Program-made: the position numbers and the translations under genes
Notes under the pieces: generated by a model
Told to the model about the DNA's origin: nothing
What the model saw: the letters and a program-made list of their open reading frames with translations, nothing else
Database searches by the model: none
NCBI GenBank assembly: GCA_019634415.1
Contig: JAHQVJ010000252.1
Coordinates: 1 to 64,000, forward strand
DNA length: 64,000 nucleotides
Direction of reading: 5' to 3'
From: Myxococcales bacterium
GTDB lineage: Bacteria; Myxococcota_A; UBA796; GCA-2862545
Shown here: positions 8,801-16,204 of the stretch, in pieces
Numbering within the stretch: position 1 is the stretch's first letter
How the letters are laid out: every line of letters begins with the position of its first letter

Positions 8801-9258
8801 TCACCGGGGCCCTGCAGGATCTGTGGCTGGGGCTGTGCCCGCAGCTCGCCTTCGAGTGGCAGGTGCTGCGCGGACCCTTGGAGGCTCCCGACGCAGGCGA
8901 CTTCGTGGCGCTGCAGGCGGGCCAGGACGGAACCTGGTCGAGCTTGAGCCTGGTGGACGGCCTGGGCATCCAGGAGACCGAGTTCACCCGCTACGCCGGT
9001 GTCACCACCGATCCCGCGTTCCTCGTGGACGCCCTGCAGATGCGGGTGATCAGCGTGGGCGACGGCGATCCCTTCGACGACTACCTCGTCGACGATCTGG
9101 CGGTGGGCTGCGACGACGACCAGGACGGCCTGTCGTCGGTGGCGGAGTTCTTCCTGTACGGGACCGACGAGACGACGGCCGACAGCGACGGCGATGCGGT
9201 GAACGACGGTGACGAGATCGCCGCGGGCACCGATCCCAACGACGCGAAGAGCTTCTGA
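5836..9258 (+). CDS. Large surface lipoprotein with thrombospondin type-3 and MopE-like repeats
   Basis: The 1140-residue protein has a signal with lipobox LGFGAC and an Asp/Thr/Ala linker (residues 20-55). A run of calcium-binding thrombospondin type-3 repeats follows (about 56-275; DTDGDGLLDGEEV, TDPNDP patterns). Four copies of a roughly 220-residue unit come next. Each unit is a DDFED/DDFEA-type beta-sandwich followed by a MopE-like putative metal-binding segment with HWSDCGLCIDGDGDG, DCNDGDP and DQDCDGF. The protein ends with more type-3 repeats (about 1094-1140). The aspartates should bind Ca2+ and stiffen an extracellular stalk; the sandwiches may bind sugar or protein. GGAG before the ATG supports the start. 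No catalytic motif was seen. Confidence 0.85.
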   Translation: MGTRQAILLALALGFGACNGDKTDTDVTDADADTDADADADTDTDADTDIGDIADPDGDGLTNDQETALGTDPDNADTDGGGADDGAEVDAGLDPLDPTDDDTILDNDGDGLTNAEEAGLGTDPDDPDSDADGLLDGDELLEGTDPTDPDTDGGGALDGAEVMAGADPNDPADDLGVVDTDGDGLADAIELAIGTDLAVPDTDGDGLLDGEEVNVRLTDPLAPDTDGDSLSDGDEINVYGTDPLLLDTDGGSVDDGFEVIWGADPLDKADDTTAFVWVDDFEDGTVDAAIWQSQVGTQYNTANVAAGQFSLRIAGDGVALSQPFDTTACTDILWTTQSKRGPEEPEPGDDLFIDYFDGAGFVGSEVVLGGRTDPTFRPIWGLISDPNAMRKDFQLQFSAADVFDGGLDHFHLDDLVVLCDPDVTDGDGDGVPSIVDCDPADADHWSDCGLCIDGDGDGYGFECDLGADCNDGDPAISPAAKEVADDTIDQDCDGFDTNTVLADDFDDGADVGVWGKAGLVGAETSGIYAASGDYSLRLESGESATTVVLDTSACPTIVWTAKVKRGLFPPETGDDLVMSYDDGTATLFEVARVVGAGVTDDDFVSLGGEIADKAALTKAFQLTIENVSTLVFNDRGDDFYVDDFVVGCSGVDVDGDGFPAVLDCDEGDAAHWSDCGLCIDDDGDDFGLDCDFGEDCDDKVDTTFPGAADGYGDGVDSNCNGFDGPALFDDFEAPVDAAVWPVVLGDAGRSTTAALSGDFSLNLGPGGLVQSAGFDATVCPELLWTYEGKRGPGAPAVGTDLVVSYDAGAGFVESGVLAGFGGTDPEFRTQFGTISDPKELTKSVVLQVENVSPQFFGNDFYVDDFTVRCTDPDGDGDGFPFELDCDDTDAAHWADCGLCVDGDGDDFGDLCDLGRDCDDKDAKVNPSAIDTLGDGIDQDCTGVDGVGLFDDFEAGAVGDSFASIEGDFALSTQLATSGTFALEMGGGGVTGALQDLWLGLCPQLAFEWQVLRGPLEAPDAGDFVALQAGQDGTWSSLSLVDGLGIQETEFTRYAGVTTDPAFLVDALQMRVISVGDGDPFDDYLVDDLAVGCDDDQDGLSSVAEFFLYGTDETTADSDGDAVNDGDEIAAGTDPNDAKSF
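6669..9110 (+). repeat. Four-fold internal tandem repeat of about 670 bp
   Basis: Within the giant lipoprotein gene a coding unit recurs with starts near 6669, 7341, 8019 and 8681, a period of about 660-680 bp (about 220 residues). Each unit encodes FDDFE-type strand segments, a conserved KRG-P-GDDL motif and a VDDF/DDLVV-C segment. Units 1-3 are followed by the Asp/Cys-rich MopE-like module; the last passes into type-3 repeats. The copies are diverged, so the duplications are old. Confidence 0.7.
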
Positions 9259-9264
9259 GGCGAC

Positions 9265-9807
9265 ATGGGACGCAAGCGCTCGACCTTCGACTGGACGGCG
9301 GATCCCGATGATCCGCAGCGTCGTCGTCCGGTCGAGCGCACGTCGCGGGCGCCCCTCAAGGAGCGCCTGCGCGAGGTGGCCGCTCTGGTCCAGGAGCTGG
9401 TGAAGCTGCCGCCCGCGAGGCGGGCGGTGCTCCCGCTCGACCCGGAGGTGCTGGAGCAGCTCGAGGTGCTCGCCAGCACGCCGCCGTCGCCCGCCCTGAA
9501 GCGGCAGCTCAACTACGTGAAGCGCCTCATGGCCGACGTCGACGAGGACGCGGTGCGCGCGGCGCTGCAGGGCGACTCCCCGGTGGACGTGGCGCGCCGC
9601 CGGGCGGATCGCTGGCGCACGCGGCTGCAGGAGGAGGGCGACTCGGCACTCGCGGAGCTGCTCGCGGAGGTGCCGGGTGCGGATCGACAGCACCTGCGAG
9701 CCCTGATGCGACGCGCGGGTGCATCGGCCGCTGGGTCGAGGGCGCTGTTCGACGCCTTGGTGGCCACGTTCGAGGACGCCCTTGACCCGGACGCCCCCGA
9801 CGCCTAG
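9265..9807 (+). CDS. darP: DarP/YjgA-family ribosome biogenesis factor
   Basis: The 180-residue, highly charged helical protein matches the DUF615/YjgA family, now called DarP. In E. coli this dual-action factor acts late in 50S subunit assembly. Recognisable segments are a PLKERLREVAALVQELVKLP helix, LKRQLNYVKRLMADVDEDAV, and the closing EEGDSALAELLAEVPGADRQ followed by LRALMRRA, where the family signature (ADRQxLRxLIRxA) lies. It starts seven bases after the surface-lipoprotein stop, so it may be co-transcribed, though the functions look unrelated. Length is normal for the family. Confidence 0.85.
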   Translation: MGRKRSTFDWTADPDDPQRRRPVERTSRAPLKERLREVAALVQELVKLPPARRAVLPLDPEVLEQLEVLASTPPSPALKRQLNYVKRLMADVDEDAVRAALQGDSPVDVARRRADRWRTRLQEEGDSALAELLAEVPGADRQHLRALMRRAGASAAGSRALFDALVATFEDALDPDAPDA

Positions 9808-9818
9808 CGTGGGCCGCC

Positions 9819-11237
9819 ATGACGGACTCTGTGGCCTTTCCGGAGGGCCAGACTGGCTCCTCCCTGTTTCGATCCGCGTTGGCGAGTGCCGTCGACGCCC
9901 ACCCGACTGCGTTCGATGGGCTGACGGTCCCGGCTGTCGGGGCCGCCTTCAAGCGCGCGCTGCCCGAGTGGATCGTGCAGTTCGAGGCTCGCCGTGCGGC
10001 CCATGACGAGCGCGTGGCCATCGCCAGGCACCTGGCGGATCACCTCGCGCAGCGCACGCTGTTCGGGGAGCAGCCGCTGGCAACTGCGCTCGAAGCGCCC
10101 ACCGAGGCGCCCGCGCTGCAGACCATCGCGGGCACGGCTGCGGTGGGCTGGGTGCCGCGGATCACCTGGCAGGGGCGGACCTACGAGGGGGCCGACATCG
10201 GGCACCTCGTGGATCGGCTCCAGCAGACGTGCCAGCTCACCGAGGCCGCTGCCACCGCCCTGCGCTGGACGGTGGACACGTTGCTGGGCGAGCCCGTGGA
10301 TCTGTCGGGGCACCGCTTCGCGATCCTCGGAGCGGCCGCCGAGCTCGCTCCCACCCCCTACTTGCTCGCCGCCGGGGCCCAGGTGCTCTGGGTGGACCGG
10401 CAGACGCCCGAGCTGCTGGATCCCAGCGCCTTCGCGGGTCAGGTGCACCACCACGCCTCGCTGGCCGATCTGCTCACGGACACGCCCGCGGTGGCAGCCA
10501 GCGTGGGCCAGCTGGCCGCCGAGGGCCCGCTGCACCTGGGCTTGTACGCCTACGCCCCCGGGCGCGGCCGGGAGCTGCTGCTCACCGCTGCCATGAACGC
10601 CGTGACAGCCACCGTGCAGCCCGCATCCGTGGCAATGCTGGTGTCGCCCACCACGCCTGGCGAGGTACAGGCCTCCTGCCGCGCCGATCTGGCCACCCGA
10701 CGAGGTGCGTCGCCCCTGTGGCAGTCGGCGCTGGCGAAGGTGGGCGTGCTCCGGGAGCCCGCCTTCGAGTCACAGGGAGACGTGGCCGTCAGCCGCGCCG
10801 TCGTGCCGCTGCAGGGGCCCACCTACCTGGCCGCCCAGTACCTCACCAAGATGATGGTGGCCGAGGCCTGGTGCGTCGATCGTGCGCCTGCGAGGATCTC
10901 GGCCAACGTCGCGGGGATCACCCACACGAAGTCGCTCGAGCACCCGCTGTTCCTGGCGGGCTTCCTGGGGGCTCCGGCCTTCGGGATCCAGGTGTTCGAG
11001 CCCGAGCAGACGAGGGTGCTCACGACCCTGATGCTGCTGCACGATCTGCTGGCCGATACCGCACCCTGTAGCGCCACGGCACCGGCTGACGAGGGGCGGG
11101 CGCGGAGGGTGGTGGCGCAGTCGATCCACGGAGGCGTGCGCTCCGCACCCTTCGTGCTCGACAACACCATCCGGGTAGCAGCGCTGCTGGGCCTGGCCCG
11201 GCGTCCAGGCTTGCTCGTCAAGCTGGTCACGGGCTGA
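9819..11237 (+). CDS. Unknown protein with a Rossmann-like segment
   Basis: The 472-residue soluble protein is not recognised as a characterised family. A central segment near residue 163 (GHRFAILGAAAELAPTPYLL followed by AGAQVLWVDRQTPEL) looks like the first beta-alpha-beta unit of a nucleotide-binding Rossmann fold, ending in an acidic residue that could hold a ribose. No SDR catalytic Tyr-x-x-x-Lys was seen. The rest is Ala/Leu-rich and mainly helical. It lies 11 bp after darP on the same strand and 24 bp before an ECF sigma gene, so the three may share a transcript. A dehydrogenase-like role is only a guess. Confidence 0.65.
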   Translation: MTDSVAFPEGQTGSSLFRSALASAVDAHPTAFDGLTVPAVGAAFKRALPEWIVQFEARRAAHDERVAIARHLADHLAQRTLFGEQPLATALEAPTEAPALQTIAGTAAVGWVPRITWQGRTYEGADIGHLVDRLQQTCQLTEAAATALRWTVDTLLGEPVDLSGHRFAILGAAAELAPTPYLLAAGAQVLWVDRQTPELLDPSAFAGQVHHHASLADLLTDTPAVAASVGQLAAEGPLHLGLYAYAPGRGRELLLTAAMNAVTATVQPASVAMLVSPTTPGEVQASCRADLATRRGASPLWQSALAKVGVLREPAFESQGDVAVSRAVVPLQGPTYLAAQYLTKMMVAEAWCVDRAPARISANVAGITHTKSLEHPLFLAGFLGAPAFGIQVFEPEQTRVLTTLMLLHDLLADTAPCSATAPADEGRARRVVAQSIHGGVRSAPFVLDNTIRVAALLGLARRPGLLVKLVTG

Positions 11238-11261
11238 CGCCGGCCTTGCTATGATCCGGCC

Positions 11262-11765
11262 ATGTCGGATTCGGAACATCCGGGGCTCGACCCCGACAAC
11301 TACGAGCACCTGAAGGCCCTGGCGCGGCGCATCTACGCCGAGCGAGGAAGCGGGCACGCCACCATGCAGCCCACCATCCTGCTGCACGAGGCGTGGATGA
11401 AGCTCGACAGTGCGGGCAACCAGTACGCCTCGAAGGCCCACTTCGTGGCGGTGGCCGCCAAGGCCATGCGTCAGATCCTCATCGATCGAGCGCGGGCCAA
11501 GTCGGCGGCCAAGCGGGGAGAGAATCCCGTGGCCACCACGCTGTCGGGCATTCCGGGCGACGCAGGCACCTTCGACGTGCTGGATCTGGACCGCGTGCTG
11601 GACGAGCTCGAGGCCGTGGACGCCCGCGCTGCCGAGATCACGGTGATGCGCACCTTCGGCGGCATGACCGTGTCGGAGATCGCCGAGGCCACCGAGATGT
11701 CCCAGCGCTCGGTGGAGCGCTCGTGGCGCTTCGCGCGCGCGTTCCTGGGCGATCGCCTCAGCTGA
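11262..11765 (+). CDS. ECF-type sigma factor
   Basis: The 167-residue protein fits the compact ECF-like sigma family common in myxobacteria and planctomycetes. Region 2 includes LKALARRIYAERGSGHATMQ, PTILLHEAWMKLDSAGNQYA and FVAVAAKAMRQILIDRARAK. Region 4 is at the end (RVLDELEAVDARAAEITVMR, FGGMTVSEIAEATEMSQRSV), where the helix-turn-helix contacts the -35 box. No anti-sigma gene is adjacent, and control is not evident. The 3' end overlaps the convergent FGE-type gene by 8 bp at the palindrome CTCAGCTGAG. Confidence 0.85.
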   Translation: MSDSEHPGLDPDNYEHLKALARRIYAERGSGHATMQPTILLHEAWMKLDSAGNQYASKAHFVAVAAKAMRQILIDRARAKSAAKRGENPVATTLSGIPGDAGTFDVLDLDRVLDELEAVDARAAEITVMRTFGGMTVSEIAEATEMSQRSVERSWRFARAFLGDRLS

Positions 11766-12873
11766 GGTCTGTGGCGAAGCGCGCCAGGCGGAAGCCGAAC
11801 ACGGGTGACTGCGCGCCCGACCACTCCCCGAGTCGCCAGGAGCCTCCGTCGCGGCTCATCCTCGCGCTCACCCGTACCATGGCGGCGCAGTCGGCCCACG
11901 AGCCACCTCGCAGCGCCCGCTCGGGCAGCTCGGCCGGTCTGGCGGGTTGCCCGTGCACCGCGGCGTGGTAGGCCGGTGCCCAGTAGCTGTCCGACGTCCA
12001 CTCCCACACACCGCCCGCCATGCCGTGCAGCCCGTAGCCGTTGGCCGCCAGGGAGGTGGGATCGCGCAGGGCGAACTGGCCGAAGTGGTCGCAGTCGCAG
12101 CGATCGGGCGTGGGGGGCTCCCAGCCCCAGGGGAAGGGGGCGTCCACGAGCCCGCCGCGGGCGGCCTTCTCCCACTGGGCCTCGCTCGGTAGACCATAGC
12201 GCACGGCGCCCGCGGACAGGCGCTGCGCGAGCTCCTCGGCTTCCTCGAAGGCCACGGCCACCATGGGCTTGCGGTCGTATCGCCACGGCCGATCCGGCTC
12301 GCGACCCGGAGGCACGCCGAACAGCTCGGCGTTGTCGACGGGCTCGCCCCCCCGCTGCCAGGTCATGTCGGGGGCGTGGGCGTGCCAGTCGCGCGCACCC
12401 TTGGTGTCGGTCTCGCAGTACTGCAGGCGGATCTTGTTGCGCTCGTAGAGGTGGAAGCCCGCGGAGCGCTCGAGCTCCTCGTCGGTGGGAGCCCCCGAGG
12501 GGGGCGGCTCCCAGCCCATCAAGTCGCAGTAGGCGGCCCAGGTGATGGGTACCTGCGCGAGGTGGAAGCCGGCGGTGCGCACTGGATGCACGGGGCGCTC
12601 GTCCGGATCGCCGTCGCTGGAGCCCATGCGGAAGGTGCCGGCCGGCACGTAGCGGAAGACGAGCCCGTGCTCCTCGATGGCGAGGTCGTCGAGCAGGGCG
12701 GCTCGCTGGGCCGTGATGTGGCGGTCGTCGGGCGCCAACCCGTAGGCGCGATCGAGGGCGGAGGCGGCGAGGTGGCGCTCCCCTCGGTCCAAGAACCAGT
12801 CGGCGGCCACCACGAAGCCGCTGGGATCTCCCTCGGCACCATGGGACGACAGGATCGCCTCGGCGTCGATCAT
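11758..12873 (-). CDS. FGE-sulfatase (SUMF1-fold) domain protein
   Basis: The 371-residue protein contains a formylglycine-generating-enzyme-like fold from about residue 60 to the end. Segments include RYVPAGTFRMGSSDGDPDER, GLPSEAQWEKAARGG, NGYGLHGMAGGVWEWTSDSY, ALRGGSWADCA and GFRLARF. True FGE enzymes need a pair of C-terminal cysteines; only one is evident in the RGGSW region. Formylglycine formation is therefore doubtful, and another FGE-fold activity or a binding role is possible. The ATG overlaps the stop of the radical SAM gene (ATGA), so it is the third gene of a coupled operon. The first 55 residues form a small helical domain with TPR-like features. Confidence 0.85.
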   Translation of the reverse strand: MIDAEAILSSHGAEGDPSGFVVAADWFLDRGERHLAASALDRAYGLAPDDRHITAQRAALLDDLAIEEHGLVFRYVPAGTFRMGSSDGDPDERPVHPVRTAGFHLAQVPITWAAYCDLMGWEPPPSGAPTDEELERSAGFHLYERNKIRLQYCETDTKGARDWHAHAPDMTWQRGGEPVDNAELFGVPPGREPDRPWRYDRKPMVAVAFEEAEELAQRLSAGAVRYGLPSEAQWEKAARGGLVDAPFPWGWEPPTPDRCDCDHFGQFALRDPTSLAANGYGLHGMAGGVWEWTSDSYWAPAYHAAVHGQPARPAELPERALRGGSWADCAAMVRVSARMSRDGGSWRLGEWSGAQSPVFGFRLARFATDLS

Positions 12874-14123
12874 CGCGTGATCTCCACGTTGGTGGACGGG
12901 TGGCGGTCCGCGGTCCGCGCGCGCCAGGCGTCGTACCAAGGATCGGGGGCGTCGAGGTGGCCGCCCAGTGTCTGAGCGCGTGCCCGGCAGCCGCCCTCGA
13001 AGCCTTGGCCGCAGCTACTGCATCCCAGGGCCCGCATGGCGGTGAACCCCTCGCTGCGGTTCCACAGGGAGCGGAAGCTGTGCTCTCGCAGGTTGCCCGC
13101 GTCGGATCCGGGACCGAGGAAGCTGCAGGGGCTGCAGTCGCCCGCCGCCGACACCGACGCGATGAGGGTGCCCGCACCGCACCCGTGGCCCACGAACGTC
13201 TTGGCCTGCAGCGTGTGCCGGATCTGGGGGCTGAAGGGGTCGATGGCGTGCAGATCGTCGCTGGGAGCCAGCGAGGAGGACAGGGTGTCCAGAGCGTCGG
13301 CGTAGGTGTCGTAGCTGGGCATCAGCGCCAGGTGCTGCTCGGCGGTGCCCACGGGGTACAGGGGGCGGAACACGGCGGTGTGCGCCCCCAGCTCCTTGGC
13401 CAGCGCCACGCAGTCCTCCACTTCCTGTGCGAGGGGCTCGGTGATGGTGAAGGCCAGGGTGAAGCGAGCGTGCTTCGACAGCAGGCGGATCTTCTCGACA
13501 GCGCGGTCGAAGGTGCCCGCGCCCCGGATGCGGTCGTGGGTCTCGGCGCGGGCGCCGTCGAGCGACACGTTGAGCCACACCAGGTCGCGCTGGCCCAGTT
13601 GCCGCGCCCAGTGCTCGTCGATGCGCAGCCCGTGGGTGGTCAGGCAGGGGTGCAGGCCGCGCTCGGTGGCAGCGTCGACGATGTCGAGCAGATCTCGCCG
13701 CATCAGCGGCTCACCGCCCGTGAGCCCCAGCCGGAAGGCGCCCATCGACGCCAGCTCGGCGAAGAGCGCATCGAGCTCGTTTACCGACAGCTGGCCCTTG
13801 CGGGGCAGGGTGCCGGCGAAGCAGTGCGCACAGGAGAGATCGCAGGCCGCGATCACCTCCACGTGTACGGCCAGCGGACCGAGCAGGTGCCCCTGGGGCG
13901 GGGTGGCCGGCAGCACCGCTGCGTGCAGGCACCCGTCCAGCGTGAAGTATCCCCGCGGCTCCAGCGCCTCGAACAGCGCGGGCTGCAGCACAGGCATGGG
14001 GGTGCTCACCGAGCGCACCAGCAGGTCCGTGACCTCTCGATCGAAGGGCACGTAGCGGGACGTGCGGCGGTCGAAGACGAGGGACCCGAAGTGCTGTGGC
14101 ACCACCACCAGGGGCGGCCTCAT
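12870..14123 (-). CDS. Radical SAM/SPASM enzyme
   Basis: The 417-residue protein has the radical SAM motif CDLSCAHC (Cys94, Cys98, Cys101) that binds the 4Fe-4S cluster with S-adenosylmethionine, then LGLTGGEPLMRRDLL and VWLNVSLDGA. The C-terminal third has the cysteine pattern of a SPASM domain (CGAGT, GDCSPCSFLGPG, GCSSCGQGFEGGCRA) for extra iron-sulfur clusters. This is the layout of peptide-modifying enzymes such as PqqE and anaerobic sulfatase maturases. About 80 residues precede the barrel and might be a peptide-recognition domain; no clear PqqD match is seen. The gene overlaps both neighbours by four bases. No obvious precursor peptide was found. Confidence 0.9.
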   Translation of the reverse strand: MRPPLVVVPQHFGSLVFDRRTSRYVPFDREVTDLLVRSVSTPMPVLQPALFEALEPRGYFTLDGCLHAAVLPATPPQGHLLGPLAVHVEVIAACDLSCAHCFAGTLPRKGQLSVNELDALFAELASMGAFRLGLTGGEPLMRRDLLDIVDAATERGLHPCLTTHGLRIDEHWARQLGQRDLVWLNVSLDGARAETHDRIRGAGTFDRAVEKIRLLSKHARFTLAFTITEPLAQEVEDCVALAKELGAHTAVFRPLYPVGTAEQHLALMPSYDTYADALDTLSSSLAPSDDLHAIDPFSPQIRHTLQAKTFVGHGCGAGTLIASVSAAGDCSPCSFLGPGSDAGNLREHSFRSLWNRSEGFTAMRALGCSSCGQGFEGGCRARAQTLGGHLDAPDPWYDAWRARTADRHPSTNVEITR

Positions 14124-14719
14124 GGGGCCCCTCCACCGATGACGAAGGTGGCCCGAACGGCGAACCGGGGACCGGTGGCGCGCAGCGGAGTGGCTCCGTC
14201 GCGCATGGGGCCGCGGAAGCGCCAGGGGGACTGATCATTGGACAGCGCCTCCACCAGGTCGGTGGCGTCGGTGGCGATGGACCAGGCCGTGTCGTCGAAG
14301 TCTGGGGCGGTCCACCCCGTGGGCGGGTCGCCCGGATGCACGCGCCAGTCGTGCCCCACGGTGGACAGCAGCAGCGGCGGCACCTCGTCGCGGCGCTGGT
14401 GGGTGACGAGCGCGATGCAGGGCGTGGGCTCGCTGGGCAGCTCCGTCAACTCGATGGCCAGCACGTGACGTCCAGGGAGCAGCGACAGCCAGGTGTTCAC
14501 CACCTCGGTGCCGTCGAGCCAGGCGCGGGCGCGGCCGACGAGCCCGGCCACCCGCAGCACCCCGGGCTCCCCGGCGTTGGGATCCCGCCAGCGCAGCACC
14601 ACGCCGCCGCAGCCGGCGGGCACCTCGCAGTGGCTGTGCTCCTCGAGCACCACGAAGGGCGACTGCTTGGTGAGGGCGTTCAAGGTGTTGATCCGCAGAT
14701 CTTCCTCGTCGTTGGCCAC
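14120..14719 (-). CDS. Unknown beta-rich protein, first gene of the radical SAM operon
   Basis: The 199-residue protein starts at a GTG with GGGGAG upstream and overlaps the radical SAM start by ATGA. After a short helical lead (NDEEDLRINTLNALTKQSPF) it contains EEHSHCEVPAGCGGVVLRW, with two cysteines. A beta-rich body follows with FDDTAWS, a pattern common in galactose-binding-like sandwiches of glycosidases. It may be the substrate of the radical SAM enzyme, the Cys-Gly motif being the candidate site, or a carbohydrate-binding partner. Both are inference. No signal peptide is seen, so it is probably cytoplasmic. Confidence 0.7.
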   Translation of the reverse strand: MANDEEDLRINTLNALTKQSPFVVLEEHSHCEVPAGCGGVVLRWRDPNAGEPGVLRVAGLVGRARAWLDGTEVVNTWLSLLPGRHVLAIELTELPSEPTPCIALVTHQRRDEVPPLLLSTVGHDWRVHPGDPPTGWTAPDFDDTAWSIATDATDLVEALSNDQSPWRFRGPMRDGATPLRATGPRFAVRATFVIGGGAP

Positions 14720-14782
14720 GCCAGCTCCCCGTTGCGTGGCCCACGCTACCCTAAAGATGAGGTCGCGAGTGCGGAGGCGCCG

Positions 14783-15397
14783 ATGCGTGTGAGCCGGATC
14801 GATGCAGTGCTCGACACAATCGAGAGATCGCCCGTCGAGGACACCGCCGATCTTCGCTGGTGGCTCGTGTACCGCTACGACTGGCGAAGCGCGCGGCCTC
14901 AGGGCCGCCAGCTCAGACAGGTGGCCCACCGCGTGGATCGGCTGCTGCGGGAGCACGACGACGAGGGAATGCGCGAGTGGGCGGCGCACTTCCTGACCCA
15001 GTGGCCGCCGTGGGTGTGGGATCAGGTGATCGGCTTTCTGCTGCGCGCAGCGACCGAGGATCCGGCGGTTCGCGTTCGCTGTCAGGCCATCGAGGGCATG
15101 GCCTCGAGGATGCAGTTCACCCGGCCGTCGCGGATGCGGGACCGCGTGCACGCCACCGTGGCGGAGGGGTTGTCGGACGGCGAGCCCGGCGTGCGCTTCT
15201 GGAGCCTGTACGGCGTGGGGGTGCTGCAGCTGGAGGCGTGTCGAGAGGCGGTTCGGGCACTGACGAGCGATCCGGCGCAGATCCCTGGATGGTGGTCGGT
15301 GGGTGGCGAGGCGCAGGACGTGCTGGTTGTCTTGGATGGGCAGCCGTGGCCCGATCGGGTCAGCGACCCTGGAAGCGGCCCTCCCGACGCTCCATGA
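14783..15397 (+). CDS. HEAT-repeat-like protein
   Basis: The 204-residue protein is mostly helical and contains units resembling HEAT or PBS-lyase repeats (EDPAVRVRCQAIEGMASRM; DGEPGVRFWSLYGVGVLQLE). These form a scaffold for protein contacts. GCGGAGG before the ATG supports the start. It is divergent from the radical SAM operon, with 63 bp between starts, so the two may share regulation. The 3' end overlaps the crotonase gene on the other strand by 38 bp. The function is unknown. Confidence 0.7.
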   Translation: MRVSRIDAVLDTIERSPVEDTADLRWWLVYRYDWRSARPQGRQLRQVAHRVDRLLREHDDEGMREWAAHFLTQWPPWVWDQVIGFLLRAATEDPAVRVRCQAIEGMASRMQFTRPSRMRDRVHATVAEGLSDGEPGVRFWSLYGVGVLQLEACREAVRALTSDPAQIPGWWSVGGEAQDVLVVLDGQPWPDRVSDPGSGPPDAP

Positions 15398-16136
15398 AGC
15401 TCTTCATGCCCTCCGCTGCATCTTCTGTGGCCATCAGCGCCCGGGCCTGATCCGGCAGCGCGTCGAAGGCTGCCTCGGGGGAGCGCTCCACCGCGATGCG
15501 CGACGAGGCCAGCGTGGCCCGCACCCCCAGCGGTGCCCGGCTCGCCACCACTCGGGCCAGCTGTAGCGCCCGTTCCGTCTGCTCGCCGGGCTCCACCACC
15601 TCCTGCACGAGCCCGATGCGGTAGGCCTCCGCCGCGTCGAAGATGTCGCCCGTGAGTAGCCAGCGCATGGCGTTGCCCCAGCCCGCCACCTGTGGCAGGC
15701 GCACCGTGGCTCCGCCGAAGGGGAAGATCCCCCGGTTGATCTCGATCTGGCCGAAGCGAGCATCCGCTGCAGCGATCCGGATGTCGGAGGCCAGCAGCAG
15801 CTCGATGCCGATGGTGAGGCACCACCCCTGCACCGCCATGATCAGTGGCTTGTTGCGTCGTCGCCCGTGGGTGCCCAGGGGGTTGACGCTCCCCGCGGGG
15901 AACAGACCTTCGCCCTCGGCGAAGGCGGGTCCCACGTCGGTGAGCTCGAGCCCGCCCGTGAAGTGCTCCCCCTTCGCCGACAGCACCGCCACGCGCCCGG
16001 CGTCGTCGTCCTCGAAGGCCGTCAAGGCCTCCGCCAGCTGGCCGAGCATCGGCCGGTCGAAGGCGTTGCGTTTGTCGGCCCGGTCCAGGGCGATGTGGTG
16101 GATACCGTCTGCGATCTCGACGTCGATGCGCTGCAT
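15360..16136 (-). CDS. Enoyl-CoA hydratase/isomerase (crotonase) family protein
   Basis: The 258-residue protein has the crotonase fold: DRADKRNAFDRPMLGQLAEA near the N-terminus, oxyanion-hole segments VLSAKGEHFTGGLELTD and KPLIMAVQGWCLTIGIELLL, and SDIRIAAADARFGQIEINRG then IFPFGGATVRLPQVAG. The usual hydratase Glu pair is not fully evident: the second position falls in FPFGGATVRLP. It could be an isomerase, hydrolase or hydratase acting on acyl-CoAs. The length is normal. It is a single gene, tail-to-tail with the HEAT-like gene and followed upstream by a palindromic repeat. Confidence 0.88.
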   Translation of the reverse strand: MQRIDVEIADGIHHIALDRADKRNAFDRPMLGQLAEALTAFEDDDAGRVAVLSAKGEHFTGGLELTDVGPAFAEGEGLFPAGSVNPLGTHGRRRNKPLIMAVQGWCLTIGIELLLASDIRIAAADARFGQIEINRGIFPFGGATVRLPQVAGWGNAMRWLLTGDIFDAAEAYRIGLVQEVVEPGEQTERALQLARVVASRAPLGVRATLASSRIAVERSPEAAFDALPDQARALMATEDAAEGMKSFMERREGRFQGR

Positions 16137-16204
16137 GAACCCTCCCCGCCATCGACCCTATTCGCTGCGACGACGAGGAGCCGCCGCTCCCCCGAAGTCA
16201 GCGC

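Noticed and set aside
7441..9693. A 750-codon open frame on the minus strand across the large lipoprotein gene
   Set aside because: It mirrors the Asp/Gly-rich coding strand, reads as a His/Val/Glu/Arg-rich shadow, and has no ribosome-binding site. The plus-strand frame has a lipobox, repeats and normal codon bias.
12870..14719. Calling the radical SAM operon a sulfatase-maturation system
   Set aside because: An FGE-fold gene and a SPASM radical SAM gene are both present, but no sulfatase gene is in the window and the FGE-fold protein lacks an evident catalytic Cys pair.
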